Source of the DNA: Dorea longicatena
Lineage (GTDB): Bacteria > Bacillota > Clostridia > Lachnospirales > Lachnospiraceae
DNA: 64,000 nt
Direction: 5' to 3'
NCBI RefSeq assembly: GCF_024168045.1
Contig: NZ_CP100126.1
Coordinates: forward strand, 141,501-205,500
This document shows, one piece after another, positions 54,231 to 63,348 of the stretch (positions are counted from its first letter, which is position 1; each line of letters opens with the position of its first letter). Both the position numbers and the translations under genes were made by a program. The notes beneath the pieces are model-generated. The model was not told the origin of the DNA, searched no databases, and saw nothing but the letters and a program-made list of their open reading frames with translations.

Positions 54231-55727
54231 ATGTTAAACAGTTTAAACAACGTTGTGAATTTCCTGAATAGTTACATCTGGGGCGTTGGAATGCTGATAC
54301 TGATTGTAGGAAGTGGGTTATATTTTACAATCAGATTACACGGTTTCCAGTTTGTACATTTTAAGGATATGTGGAGCAGAATCATCGATAAGCAGGATTC
54401 TGATTCGGGAATTTCAGCATTTGGTTCATTTTGTACGACCATGGCAATGCGTGTCGGTACAGGTAACGTAGCCGGAGTTGCAGTGGCGATTTACATGGGC
54501 GGTCCGGGAGCATTGTTCTGGATGATTCTTGCAGGTATGACCAACTCGGCAGTATGTTTTGCAGAGTGTACGTTGTCAGTTCTTTATAAAACAAGAATTG
54601 ACGGACAGTATCGTGGCGGAGGAGCTTACTGTGCGGAGAGAGGACTTGGCTGGAAGAAATATGGTGCATTCATGGCTATGATTCTGATGATCGGAACTTC
54701 TGTATTTATGCCTGCAGCAGCTACATATACAATCTGTGACGGATTCCACAATGCGATCAAGATTCCAATGTGGGTAAGTGCATTAGTGATTGCCCTGATT
54801 CTTGCGGTTGTGGTTATCGGTGGTGTGAAACGTATCAGCGCAATTGCATCTATGATTGTACCATTTATGGTAACTGTATATCTGATCGCAGCAATTGTAA
54901 TCATTGTAATGAATATTACAGCAGTACCTGGACTGATCAAAGAAGTTGTAACGGCAGCATTTGCCAAGAATGCAGTTTTCGGTGGAACAATCGGTGTGAT
55001 CATCCAACAGGGTGTTAAGCGAGGTACATTCTCAAGTGCATCCGGTATGGGTGAAGCTTCTCCTACAGCCGCAGCAGCAGAGACAAGTCATCCGGTAAAA
55101 CAGGGTATGGCGAATGCAGCAGGTGTATGGCTTGACACGGTTATCATCTGTACCGCATCGGGACTGATGATCCTGTTAACAGACTGCTTCAACACAGCGA
55201 ATGGATATGTTGGCAGTGGTTCGGCAGAACTTCCTGCACTTGCAGCAGCAGGAACAAATGGAGTGATCTTTGTGCAGCTGGCATGTAAGACTGTTATGGG
55301 CAAGATTGCACCTACATTTATTGCGATCATGCTGGCATTGTTCTCGTTCACTTGTCTGATCAGTTACTATTACGAAGCAGAGACAGCAGCTATGTACCTG
55401 TTCCAGGGTGATTCCAAAGCGAAAATACGTAAAGTTGTTACTTGGATCATGAGAATCGCAATGCCTGTTCTGATCTTTATCTGGGGTAATCTGGAATCAG
55501 ATATCGCATGGAACTTATCGGATCTGGCACTTGGAAGCTGTACATGGGTAAATATGCTGGTTGTTCTTTTGCTATCACCAAAGGTAATAGCACTTTACAA
55601 AGACTATGAATCACAGATGAAAGAAAAGAAAGATCCATACTATAATCCGGATAAACTTACATGGGATGGTGTAGACACAGAAATGTGGAAAGACATTAAT
55701 AAGAAATATATTGAAAATGATAAATAA
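54231..55727 (+). CDS. Alanine or glycine:cation symporter (AGCS family)
   Basis: 498 residues from the ATG at 54231, with GGAGG upstream and a promoter that excludes the longer frame. About 11 membrane helices. The AGCS hallmarks are present: GTGNVAGVAVAIYMGGPGALFWM (split here as GTGNVAGVAVAI near residue 80 and GGPGALFWM after it) and SGMGEASPTAAAAETSHPV near residue 270. It imports alanine, glycine or similar amino acids with sodium. The gene stands alone. Its downstream terminator region has been split by the IS3 element. Confidence 0.92.
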   Translation: MLNSLNNVVNFLNSYIWGVGMLILIVGSGLYFTIRLHGFQFVHFKDMWSRIIDKQDSDSGISAFGSFCTTMAMRVGTGNVAGVAVAIYMGGPGALFWMILAGMTNSAVCFAECTLSVLYKTRIDGQYRGGGAYCAERGLGWKKYGAFMAMILMIGTSVFMPAAATYTICDGFHNAIKIPMWVSALVIALILAVVVIGGVKRISAIASMIVPFMVTVYLIAAIVIIVMNITAVPGLIKEVVTAAFAKNAVFGGTIGVIIQQGVKRGTFSSASGMGEASPTAAAAETSHPVKQGMANAAGVWLDTVIICTASGLMILLTDCFNTANGYVGSGSAELPALAAAGTNGVIFVQLACKTVMGKIAPTFIAIMLALFSFTCLISYYYEAETAAMYLFQGDSKAKIRKVVTWIMRIAMPVLIFIWGNLESDIAWNLSDLALGSCTWVNMLVVLLLSPKVIALYKDYESQMKEKKDPYYNPDKLTWDGVDTEMWKDINKKYIENDK

Positions 55728-55829
55728 GTCATAAAAAATAACCCCTGGGAGATGGTATGCTCCCCGTCAAGAGGACAATAAAAAATAATAAATTTTTGTA
55801 TCGTCAGCCATGCTATGGCTGGCGATATT

Positions 55830-56764
55830 TTATGCTGCTTTTGTATATTGCTCATGATATTTCATTGGTGTCATTACATGCAGTTTCCTTTGAAGTCGTT
55901 GGTTGTTGTAGTAATCTATGTAATTAGCTATCGCAGTAATCAAAGAGCTTCTGTCATTAAAACGCTGTTTATAATACATTTCTCGTTTTAGAATTCCCCA
56001 AAACCCTTCCATTGGTCCATTGTCAATACAGTGGGCAACTCTAGACATACTCTGCTTCATATGATGTTTTTTTAATCTAGTATAAAACTGTGCGCTTGTA
56101 TATTGAAAGCCTCGATCAGAATGAACTAATGGGTGTGCATCTGGCTCCTGACGAACAGCCTCATCAAACGTGTCCATAACTAATGGATTATCATTATGAT
56201 CGCTGATTTTAAAGGAAACAATCCTTCTATCATATAAATCTAAAATAGCACTCAGATAAACTTTATGAACTTCTATTCCGTTGTAGTATTTAAATTCAGA
56301 AACATCTGTAAGCCACTTTTCATTCGGTTTTTCGGCGTGAAATTCACGGTGTAAATAGTTTTTTGCTATGTGATCAGGATTTCTGTCTCCTCTGGTACAA
56401 CTCTTAGGTTTCCATTTAATATTTGATTTTATATCGTATTTCCTACAAATACGAAGTACTCGTTTATCATTCACATGAATTCCTTTATGTCCATCTAATT
56501 CATCACGAATCCTTCGGTATCCCATATCTGGATGCTGGTGATGAATCCTTTGGATTTCAGTGGATAGTCTTTCGTTTCGAAGTTCATTATTACTTTTCGG
56601 ATATTTTCCCCAGCGGTAATACGCAGAACGTGTAACATTAAGATATTTACAAAGTCTATCTATGGGATAATGCTTAGTAGACGATAGTTTTTGGATGGCT
56701 TCATATTCGGCTAACCGATGGATTAAAGATAGCGACCCCTCCTTTCCAGTTCTCTGACTTTTTT
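55830..56764 (-). CDS. IS3 transposase OrfB (DDE integrase core), made by frameshift
   Basis: Frame open from the slippery site to 55830, about 311 residues. HTH_21-like region with YPIDRLCKYLNVTRSAYYRW near the start, then the rve core with WLTDVSEF (first Asp), LVHSDRGFQYTS (second Asp) and GPMEGFWGILKREMYY (Glu), the full DDE triad. There is no ATG, GTG or TTG in this frame between the slippery site and the Met at 56525, so it is expected only as an OrfAB fusion through -1 frameshifting. Ends MTPMKYHEQYTKAA. Confidence 0.9.
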
Positions 56765-57409
56765 TAACAGATCATTCTCCATTTGTAAGTCTAGATTTCT
56801 TCTTTCCAGTTCAGCTATCTTGTCACGTAGCTCTTCTTCAGGTGTTCTGCTTGGAAGAGAAGCTATACGACGTCCACGTCTGTCTTCTAGACCCGCTTGA
56901 CCCATCTTTTCGTATCGTATTACCCAATTGCGAACTTGTTGATAGGAACAATCATATTTGAGTGCCATTGCACCATAATTCTTATCATTTGCAAGACAAT
57001 CTGTTACTATTTTTAATCTCTCATCAAGTGTAGTGTTCTTTGCCTTTTTCATGTAAGCACCTCCAGTGGATGTTTTTAATATTCCACCAGAATTATACAC
57101 CTTAATCCAATCGGAAAGCTGTCTGTGTGAACGAATTCCGTATTTTGTGCAAATATCCTGAAGAGATCCTTCTCCGTTAAGATAATCATTTATAGCAGAT
57201 ATTTTTAAATCTTTTGAATAAGATTTGTTTTTCGGTTGATTGAATAATCCAGTTGGTCCATCATACTGATAAATAGAAATCCAATTTCGAATACTATGAT
57301 GATCAACTCCCAATTCTTTTCCTGCTTGCTGTATGCCAATTTCTCCTGCAAGGTAGCGTTCGACTATTTTTACTTTTTCTACTGGTTCTATCTTACTCTT
57401 TCTGAACAT
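56723..57409 (-). CDS. IS3 OrfA (helix-turn-helix protein)
   Basis: 228 residues. Two successive HTH_29/HTH_28-type DNA-binding domains (about 8-55, KVKIVERYLAGEIGIQQAGK; and about 130-180, ERLKIVTDCLANDKNYGAMA), then a leucine-zipper-like C-terminus (about 190-225, KIAELERRNLDLQMENDLLKK) for multimerisation. Longer than the usual ~100-170 residues because of the doubled HTH. It recognises the IS ends and supplies the N-terminus of the OrfAB transposase. Its stop lies in the frameshift region. Confidence 0.9.
   Translation of the reverse strand: MFRKSKIEPVEKVKIVERYLAGEIGIQQAGKELGVDHHSIRNWISIYQYDGPTGLFNQPKNKSYSKDLKISAINDYLNGEGSLQDICTKYGIRSHRQLSDWIKVYNSGGILKTSTGGAYMKKAKNTTLDERLKIVTDCLANDKNYGAMALKYDCSYQQVRNWVIRYEKMGQAGLEDRRGRRIASLPSRTPEEELRDKIAELERRNLDLQMENDLLKKVRELERRGRYL
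56759..56765 (-). other. Programmed -1 ribosomal frameshift site
   Basis: Seven consecutive A on the minus strand, read TTA AAA AAA G in the orfA frame; slipping back one base enters the orfB frame, which otherwise has no start codon for 78 codons. This is the standard mechanism in the IS3 family. Confidence 0.8.
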
Positions 57410-57502
57410 GAAAATACCCCCATATAGGACTTTTATATTTCATTGTCCTATATGAGGGTAGCATATCAAGATGTCTCCCGGGGGGGGGTATTGTATACGT
57501 TG

Positions 57503-58381
57503 TTAGTTGTCATAATCTTCCGAACAAATACTGATACCCATTCCATATCCCTTCGGCCCGATATGACATCCGATACTGAATGAAAGCGAATCGTAATATA
57601 CATAAGAGTTCGGAAATGCGTCTACAAGCATCTGTTTCCATTCCGCAGCCTCTTCTTCTGTCAGGTTAGAACCGGCAGCACCAATCAGGATATGTCTGTC
57701 GTCTGTATCTTTAAAACGTGTCTCACGGTCGTTCTTTAATGCCTCGACCATTTTTTGCTTACACTTTTTTATACCGCGGGTCTTGGCAAAAGCATCCAGT
57801 TTGCCACCCTGAATTGTCAAGATCGGTTTGATGTTCAGAACACTTCCGAGAGCGGCACCGGCAGCAGTAACACGTCCGCCCTTTTTCAGAAATTCAAGCG
57901 TGTCAACAGCGATATAGATGCTGGAATTGTAAGCCTCGGCCTCTAATATTTCTTTGATTTCTTTTGCTGATTTTCCGGCTTCTGCAAGCTTTTTTGCATG
58001 CATGACAGATTCTCTCTGTGTGACAGAGATCCTGTGATTGTCTGCAACCTGTACCTTGCCTTCATAATCAGCAGAAAGGCTGATAGCTGAAGAACAGGAA
58101 GCACTCAGTCCGCTGGACATCGGGATATGGATAATCTCGTCATAACCCTGTTCGAAGATGTCATCCCAAAGATCCATCAGATCACCGGGCGAAGGCTGGG
58201 ATGTGGATACATTCTTTCCGCCTGTCAGGCTTTCATAGAAAGAAGTTTCGGTAAGATCGATTCCTTCATAGTGTGTCTCATCATTGATAATGACTGGCAT
58301 AGGAATCAGAAAGATTCCCATCGAGTCAGCTTCTGCTTTCATAATTCCGCTGTTTGTGTCTGTCATAACAGCTGTTTTCAT
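57503..58381 (-). CDS. DegV-family fatty-acid-binding protein, copy 1
   Basis: 292 residues forming the two-domain EDD/DegV fold: MTDTNSGIMKAEADSMGIFLIP at the N-terminus (split across the first strand-helix unit), TSQPSPGDLMD (about 59-69) and IPMSSGLSASCSSA (about 81-94), then IAVDTLEFLKKGGRVT. DegV/FakB-type proteins hold a fatty acid for phosphorylation by FakA; no fakA gene lies nearby. A paralogue is encoded 71 bp upstream on the same strand. The start follows AAGGAGG. Its native terminator is interrupted by the IS3 element. Confidence 0.92.
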   Translation of the reverse strand: MKTAVMTDTNSGIMKAEADSMGIFLIPMPVIINDETHYEGIDLTETSFYESLTGGKNVSTSQPSPGDLMDLWDDIFEQGYDEIIHIPMSSGLSASCSSAISLSADYEGKVQVADNHRISVTQRESVMHAKKLAEAGKSAKEIKEILEAEAYNSSIYIAVDTLEFLKKGGRVTAAGAALGSVLNIKPILTIQGGKLDAFAKTRGIKKCKQKMVEALKNDRETRFKDTDDRHILIGAAGSNLTEEEAAEWKQMLVDAFPNSYVYYDSLSFSIGCHIGPKGYGMGISICSEDYDN

Positions 58382-58452
58382 AAGAGAAAACCTCCTTTTG
58401 TACTCTTTACTATCTATCAGTTACAGAATAAATATTCTTGATAGCAAATATT

Positions 58453-59340
58453 TTATTCTGTTCGTGTGTCACCCCAAAAGAACAGTGCAACGGTTCCCGG
58501 ACCTGTATGGCTTCCGATCGTTGTTCCCACATTGTTGATCTCCACTTTTTCTTTCAGATATGGAAAACGGGATTGAACCAGATCAGCAACGGCCTTCGCA
58601 TCTTCGTAACAGCCGGAATGAGAAATGTAGCATTTCCCTGTATAGTCGGTCTGATGATCGGCATATTCTGCCATCTTATCGACAATGGCACGGATAACTT
58701 TTCGCTTTGTGCGAATCTTATATCGTGGAATCAGGCGTCCCAGGTTATCCATGTTAAGGAGCGGGCAGATGTTCAGTACACCGCCGATCGCACCTGCTGT
58801 CTTCGAGATGCGCCCGCCTTTTACGTAGAATTTCAAATCGGTGGAGAAGAACCAGTGATGTACGTTCAGCCGGTGCTTTTCAGCGAAGCGGAAGACTTCG
58901 TCCAGGGACTTGCCTTCATCACGCAGATCCGCCAGCTTATCCATCAAAAGTCCATATCCGGAAGATGCGCCAAGAGAATCCACGATCAGGATCCGGCGGT
59001 CAGGATAACGTTCTTCAAGACTTTCTTTTGCAATCATTGCGGAATTGATAACTCCAGAGAGTCCGGAAGAAAGTGTGACATGCAGGATATCCTTTCCTGC
59101 TTTCAGGAAGGGCTCGAAATATTCTTCGAATTCCTCGGCATTGACCTGTGAAGTCTTTGTATCGGCTCCGGCGGCCATTGCAGCATAAAATTTATCAAAT
59201 GGGATAGATTTTCCAAGATCATCGGCATATTCCCTGCCATCCAGTTCGAAATGAAAACAGATGTAAGATATGTCACGTGCTTTGAAATGTTCCTCCGTAA
59301 GATCTGCTGTCGAGCAGCAGCTGATGATGTAATCCCTCAT
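58453..59340 (-). CDS. DegV-family fatty-acid-binding protein, copy 2
   Basis: 295 residues from the ATG at 59340, which follows AAGGAAAC; the frame remains open to 59820 but the extra part has no homology and runs across the promoter of the divergent gene. CCSTADLTEEHF, TSQVNAEEFEEYF (about 56-68), VTLSSGLSGVINSA (about 81-94) and DLKFYVKGGRISK follow the DegV pattern. Compared with copy 1 the fatty-acid pocket segments differ, so the two may bind different chains. Probably cotranscribed with copy 1. Confidence 0.9.
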   Translation of the reverse strand: MRDYIISCCSTADLTEEHFKARDISYICFHFELDGREYADDLGKSIPFDKFYAAMAAGADTKTSQVNAEEFEEYFEPFLKAGKDILHVTLSSGLSGVINSAMIAKESLEERYPDRRILIVDSLGASSGYGLLMDKLADLRDEGKSLDEVFRFAEKHRLNVHHWFFSTDLKFYVKGGRISKTAGAIGGVLNICPLLNMDNLGRLIPRYKIRTKRKVIRAIVDKMAEYADHQTDYTGKCYISHSGCYEDAKAVADLVQSRFPYLKEKVEINNVGTTIGSHTGPGTVALFFWGDTRTE

Positions 59341-59558
59341 AATGCATGTTTCCTTCCCTGTTGTTTTATTATATTTAGAATATTCATGTATACTCCAAGT
59401 GGTAAAAATTGTACCATTTTCTCGGGGGAAATTCAATAATAACGAAAAAATCAGGAAGAAAAAGATGAAATTGCCTGCGGAATTCGTGGTACAATATTCA
59501 TACATCAAAGGTACTGCAGGAAGATAGGGATAATGGAAATAACGGGGAATAAGAAAAT

Positions 59559-60497
59559 ATGAATAAAGATATGGAAAGAATAAAAGAGAACATGAATATT
59601 CTAAAGGATTGCACATTATGTCCGAGAAACTGTCATGCAGACCGTTTTGAGGGACAGCGCGGAAGATGTCATGAGACGGCCGAGATCGTGGCAGCAAGGG
59701 CAGCACTCCACATGTGGGAAGAACCCTGTATATCAGGAGATGCAGGCTCCGGAGCGGTATTCTTTTCCGGCTGTTCGATGGGCTGTATCTTCTGTCAGAA
59801 CCATAATATAGCCGAAGCAAAAGCCGGAAAGATAATCACGATTGAAAGGCTGTCGCAGATATTCCTGGAACTTCAGGGAGAAGGAGCTGCCAATATTAAT
59901 CTTGTGACACCGACACACTATGTTCCACAAATCATAGAAGCATTAGAGATGGCAAGAAAAGCCGGTCTGGATCTCCCGGTTGTCTATAATACAAGTGGCT
60001 ATGAAAAGCCGGAGACAATACAGATGCTGGATGGATATGTAGATGTCTATCTTCCGGATTTTAAGTACATGGAACCAGAACTTGCAGCTGCATATTCGAA
60101 GGCTCCGGATTATCCCGAATATGCCAAAGCATCTTTAAAAGAAATGATTCGTCAGACGGGGAATATCCAGATCAATAAAGAAACAGGAATGATACAAAAA
60201 GGAGTGATCGTAAGACATCTGGTTCTGCCGGGGCATGTAAAAAATTCCAAAGCGGTCATAAAATATCTGCTCGAAACATACAAAGACCAGATTCTGATTA
60301 GCATTATGAATCAATACACCCCTATGCCGCAGGTTGCAGAAGATCCACTTCTTAGCCGTAAAGTTACAAAAAGGGAATATGAAAAAGTTATAGATTATGC
60401 ACTGGAACTGGGAATGGAAGATGGCTTTATCCAGGAAGGAGAAGCAGCAAAAGAAAGCTTTATACCGGAATTTAATTTAGAGGGGATTGGGATTTAA
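59559..60497 (+). CDS. Radical SAM protein, PflX-type
   Basis: 312 residues. A leading Cys cluster CTLCPRNC (about 18-25) and CHET nearby precede the radical-SAM motif CSMGCIFCQN (CxxxCxxC, about 70-79), followed by NLVTPTHYVPQI and LPDFKYMEPELA in a TIM-barrel-like order. It resembles PflX (COG1313), a homologue of pyruvate-formate-lyase activase without a known target. No glycyl-radical enzyme gene is adjacent. The last codons (ATTGGGATTTAA) coincide with the terminal repeat of the non-coding element, as in nagB. Confidence 0.88.
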   Translation: MNKDMERIKENMNILKDCTLCPRNCHADRFEGQRGRCHETAEIVAARAALHMWEEPCISGDAGSGAVFFSGCSMGCIFCQNHNIAEAKAGKIITIERLSQIFLELQGEGAANINLVTPTHYVPQIIEALEMARKAGLDLPVVYNTSGYEKPETIQMLDGYVDVYLPDFKYMEPELAAAYSKAPDYPEYAKASLKEMIRQTGNIQINKETGMIQKGVIVRHLVLPGHVKNSKAVIKYLLETYKDQILISIMNQYTPMPQVAEDPLLSRKVTKREYEKVIDYALELGMEDGFIQEGEAAKESFIPEFNLEGIGI

Positions 60498-61096
60498 TTC
60501 AGGAAGGCTGTGGATACCCGAACCGGAATAAAGCTTGGAAAGGTGTTCCTGTTCAGGTTCCATCGGCGGGTCAATTCTAAAGGGGCAAAATTCTGCTAAA
60601 AGCAGGCTTTCAAAATTTGAAACTCGGCATACGCCTCAGACAGTCAAATTTTGAAAACCCAACGCAGAATTTTGCCCCTTAAGAATTACCAACGCCTCTT
60701 TCACATTCACTGGAACGCCTTTCCAAGTTTTATTCCGTGTGTATCAAATGCCTTACGAATTAGATGGCAATTGCGTAACGGTAGTGGCCTCCACCGGGTT
60801 ACATTTTTGGGCATTTCATTTATTAACATCCGCTGCCAGTCACGACTTGAAGGAAACAATAGATAAGGATTATTGTGAATGTGGAATGCCATTAGAAATA
60901 GTTAGAGAGTCAGAATCACCGTTAAAGGAACGAAGCGAACGTGTTTGAGGCGAATGCCGAGTTTGAGCGTAGTTCCTTTGCTTTTAGGTGGTTCTGACTC
61001 TCTTAGTGTTTCTTATGGTATGGAACCTGAACAAGAAGCCTTATCTATTGTTTACTTCAAGGACTGAGAGGCCGCTTCCCAGTTAATAAATTAAAT
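60487..61096. repeat. Large structured non-coding repeat, copy B (inverted relative to A)
   Basis: 610 bp between the convergent radical-SAM and HAD genes. It is the reverse complement of copy A with about 20 differences in ~590 bp. The left end has the full TTGGGATTTAATT; the right end keeps only AATTAAAT before running into the HAD stop codon. Both big hairpins, the complementary loops (AACTCGGCATACGCCTCA and TGAGGCGAATGCCGAGTT) and the central stems are preserved. Eleven of the differences fall in the 109-bp linker, all outside its predicted stems. Confidence 0.9.
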
Positions 61097-61914
61097 TACC
61101 GCATAAACTCATTGATCACATGCAGCACCCCATCCTCATCATTAGACTTCGTAATATAATCCGCCTTATCAAGAACGGCTGGTTGTGCATTTGCCATGGC
61201 TACGCCAAGTCCTGCGGTTTCGATCATGGTCAGATCGTTGTATCCATCTCCGCAGCAGATCATTTCATCAGCAGTAAGACCGATACTTGTCAGTAATTTT
61301 AATAAAGAATGTGCCTTGTCGATTCCGGCCGGCATAACCTCTACAAAGAAAGGATCCGAACAGTAGACGGACAGATAAGAGTGAAACTGTTTGCTGAGTT
61401 CTTTGCGTATCTGGTCTAAGATATCGGGATCTCCGGTTACGAGGAATTTATTCGGATCATCAGGGATGACATCCAAAAAGTCAGCACCGGCATCAATGAT
61501 CGGCATCTGATTGATGCGGGACTCCAGCTCTGTGTATTGATTGGAGTGGATGCCGGATAAAATATGTTCGGATGTGTAAGTGAGGATGTCTACGCCGTGT
61601 CCGGCATATTTTATCACCGTTTCGTAGACACCTTTTGCACAGTCAGCCGGAAGTATTTTATTGTAGATTGCTTTTTTTGTCCGGCAATCGGTGATACGTC
61701 CACCGTTGAAAGAAAGGATGTAACTTCCGTAATCTTCCAGATGAAGCTGCTCTGCCAGTGGAACGACACCTTTTGTCGGGCGTCCGCTGGCGAGAACAAC
61801 TTTTTTACCGGCTTCCTGAATCTCGATCAGAGCATCCAGGGTCGGCTTTGTAATTTCTTTTTGGGAGTTGGTAAGAGTTCCGTCCAGATCAAGGGCGAGA
61901 ATCTGATAAGCCAT
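61096..61914 (-). CDS. HAD-IIB (Cof-type) phosphatase
   Basis: 272 residues. Motif I DLDGTLT (Asp9/Asp11), motif II LASGRPTKG, a C2B cap (about 85-190), motif III Lys in DKAHSL near 195 and motif IV CCGDGYNDLTMIE near 216. Cof-type enzymes dephosphorylate sugar phosphates or cofactors; the substrate is not predictable. Downstream of murF and ddl on the same strand (48-bp gap), probably cotranscribed. Its stop abuts the non-coding repeat. Confidence 0.92.
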   Translation of the reverse strand: MAYQILALDLDGTLTNSQKEITKPTLDALIEIQEAGKKVVLASGRPTKGVVPLAEQLHLEDYGSYILSFNGGRITDCRTKKAIYNKILPADCAKGVYETVIKYAGHGVDILTYTSEHILSGIHSNQYTELESRINQMPIIDAGADFLDVIPDDPNKFLVTGDPDILDQIRKELSKQFHSYLSVYCSDPFFVEVMPAGIDKAHSLLKLLTSIGLTADEMICCGDGYNDLTMIETAGLGVAMANAQPAVLDKADYITKSNDEDGVLHVINEFMR

Positions 61915-61962
61915 ATAATAATCTCCTTAAATATCTCGTTTGTTTCGTTCTTTTTTGTTATT

Positions 61963-63333
61963 TTATAATTCTTCCAAAGCATGAACAATCTGTGGAAAAT
62001 TCATTCCGTGGGAGGCTTTTACCAGAACATTGTCCCCATCTTTGATGATGTCCGGTATAGCCTGAATGAAGCTTTCATTATCAGCAAACCAAAGTGCCTG
62101 GGTATGTGTGCCCCTGGATGCTTCTTCTACCAGAGCGTGTGTCAGGTCTCCGATTCCGCAGACAAGGTCTACATTCTGTTGTGCTGCGTAAGTACCGACT
62201 TCTGCATGAAGAACTTCAGCAGTATCACCAAGTTCTCCCATATTACCAAGGACTGCAACCCTACGTCCGATTGCCATATTAAGGACATCGATGGAAGCCT
62301 TCATAGAGATTGGATTGGCATTGTAGCAATCGTCTAAGATGATCATATGGTCTGTTTCTATGATATGGTTACGCCCCGGGATAGACGGCAGGGATTCGAT
62401 GCCGGCTTTGATCTCGCTGGCAGTCAGTCCCAGTGTATATCCGACAGCAGCACCTGCAATCGCATTGCTTACCATATGGATGCCGGGTACAGGAACCAGA
62501 CAGTCGAAAGAAGTTCCATCCTTTAATGTGATCGTGCAGGAAGTTCCGCGGAGTCCCTGAGGTTCAATGTTGTCGGCACGGAATGCACAGTTGCTTCCTG
62601 TTCCGAAGAATACAGGAGCGACACCTTTGACAGGACTCATCTTGCAAAGCAGATCGTCATCACCGTTCAGAATGATGGAACCGCCGTTTTTCATATCCTG
62701 GATCATCTGTGATTTTTCCTGAAGAATGCCCTCTCTTGTCTTGAAGAACTCCAGATGTGCGATACCGATATTGGTGATCACACAGATGTCAGGGCTGGAT
62801 ACAGATGAAAGGCGGCGCATCTCACCAAAGTGATTGACACCCATCTCAAGTACGGCAACCTCTGTATCCTCCGGCATATCGAAGATTGTGATCGGAAGTC
62901 CCCATTCGTTATTGAAGTTTCCAAGTGTTTTATGTACATGATATTTCTGAGCCAGAACAGAGGCAATCATCTCTTTGGTACTGGTCTTTCCGACACTTCC
63001 GGTAATTCCGACAACTTTCATATCAAAAGAATCACGATAAAGCTTGGCAATGTCAAGCAGTGCCTGCCCTGTGGATTCTACCAGAATATAAGGAAAATCC
63101 GTCTCACCGAGATCTTCGTGGGAGACAACACACATAGCACCGGCTTTTACAGTGTCCGGGATGAATTTGTGTGCGTTGACACGTTCTCCGTCAATGGCAA
63201 CGAATAAGTAACCAGGCTGGACTTTCCGGCTGTCAATCACGACACCGGATACTTCCTGGTTGAGAATACTCTCATCGCCGTGGAAAGTCCCTTTGCAGGC
63301 TCTGGTTATATTTTCAATTGAAAGATTTTTCAT
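61963..63333 (-). CDS. murF: UDP-N-acetylmuramoyl-tripeptide--D-alanyl-D-alanine ligase
   Basis: 456 residues. N-terminal domain (about 1-95), ATP-binding GITGSVGKTSTKEM (about 109-122), central VAVLEMGVNHFGEM, GNFNNEWGLP and C-terminal DDCYNANPISMKA (about 325-337) define a Mur ligase of the MurF type. It adds D-Ala-D-Ala to the peptidoglycan precursor in the cytoplasm. It lies 15 bp after ddl, so the enzyme making D-Ala-D-Ala and the one using it are coexpressed. The start follows AAGGAGGATG. Confidence 0.95.
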   Translation of the reverse strand: MKNLSIENITRACKGTFHGDESILNQEVSGVVIDSRKVQPGYLFVAIDGERVNAHKFIPDTVKAGAMCVVSHEDLGETDFPYILVESTGQALLDIAKLYRDSFDMKVVGITGSVGKTSTKEMIASVLAQKYHVHKTLGNFNNEWGLPITIFDMPEDTEVAVLEMGVNHFGEMRRLSSVSSPDICVITNIGIAHLEFFKTREGILQEKSQMIQDMKNGGSIILNGDDDLLCKMSPVKGVAPVFFGTGSNCAFRADNIEPQGLRGTSCTITLKDGTSFDCLVPVPGIHMVSNAIAGAAVGYTLGLTASEIKAGIESLPSIPGRNHIIETDHMIILDDCYNANPISMKASIDVLNMAIGRRVAVLGNMGELGDTAEVLHAEVGTYAAQQNVDLVCGIGDLTHALVEEASRGTHTQALWFADNESFIQAIPDIIKDGDNVLVKASHGMNFPQIVHALEEL

Positions 63334-63348
63334 GGATATTCATCCTCC

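Larger units (their letters stand above)
55753..57468 (-). mobile_element. IS3-family insertion sequence (two-ORF, -1 frameshift type)
   Basis: 1716 bp. Imperfect terminal inverted repeats: TGGTATGCTCCCCGTCAAG at the left and TGATATGCTACCCTCATAT read inward from the right, both continuing to AGGACAAT; ends begin with TG as expected for IS3. A 3-bp target repeat AGA flanks it (55750-55752 and 57469-57471). It carries orfA and orfB, overlapping and joined by an A7 slippery site. Both frames are intact, so it may be active. Only one copy lies in the window. Confidence 0.88.
55742..57488. terminator. Terminator interrupted by the IS3 element
   Basis: Left half 55742-55752 (CCCCTGGGAGA) and right half 57472-57488 (TGTCTCCC then nine G). 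Removing the IS and one copy of its AGA target repeat restores a GC-rich hairpin (GGGAG/CTCCC around ATGT, extended by CCCC/GGGG) followed on the minus strand by a T-rich run, a terminator for the degV gene at 57503. Confidence 0.75.

Noticed and set aside
59341..59820. N-terminal extension of DegV copy 2 (frame open to 59820)
   Set aside because: The extra ~160 residues have no DegV similarity, are rich in Tyr/Ser/Pro/Leu typical of non-coding frames, and overlap the divergent radical-SAM gene and its start; the ATG at 59340 has a ribosome site.
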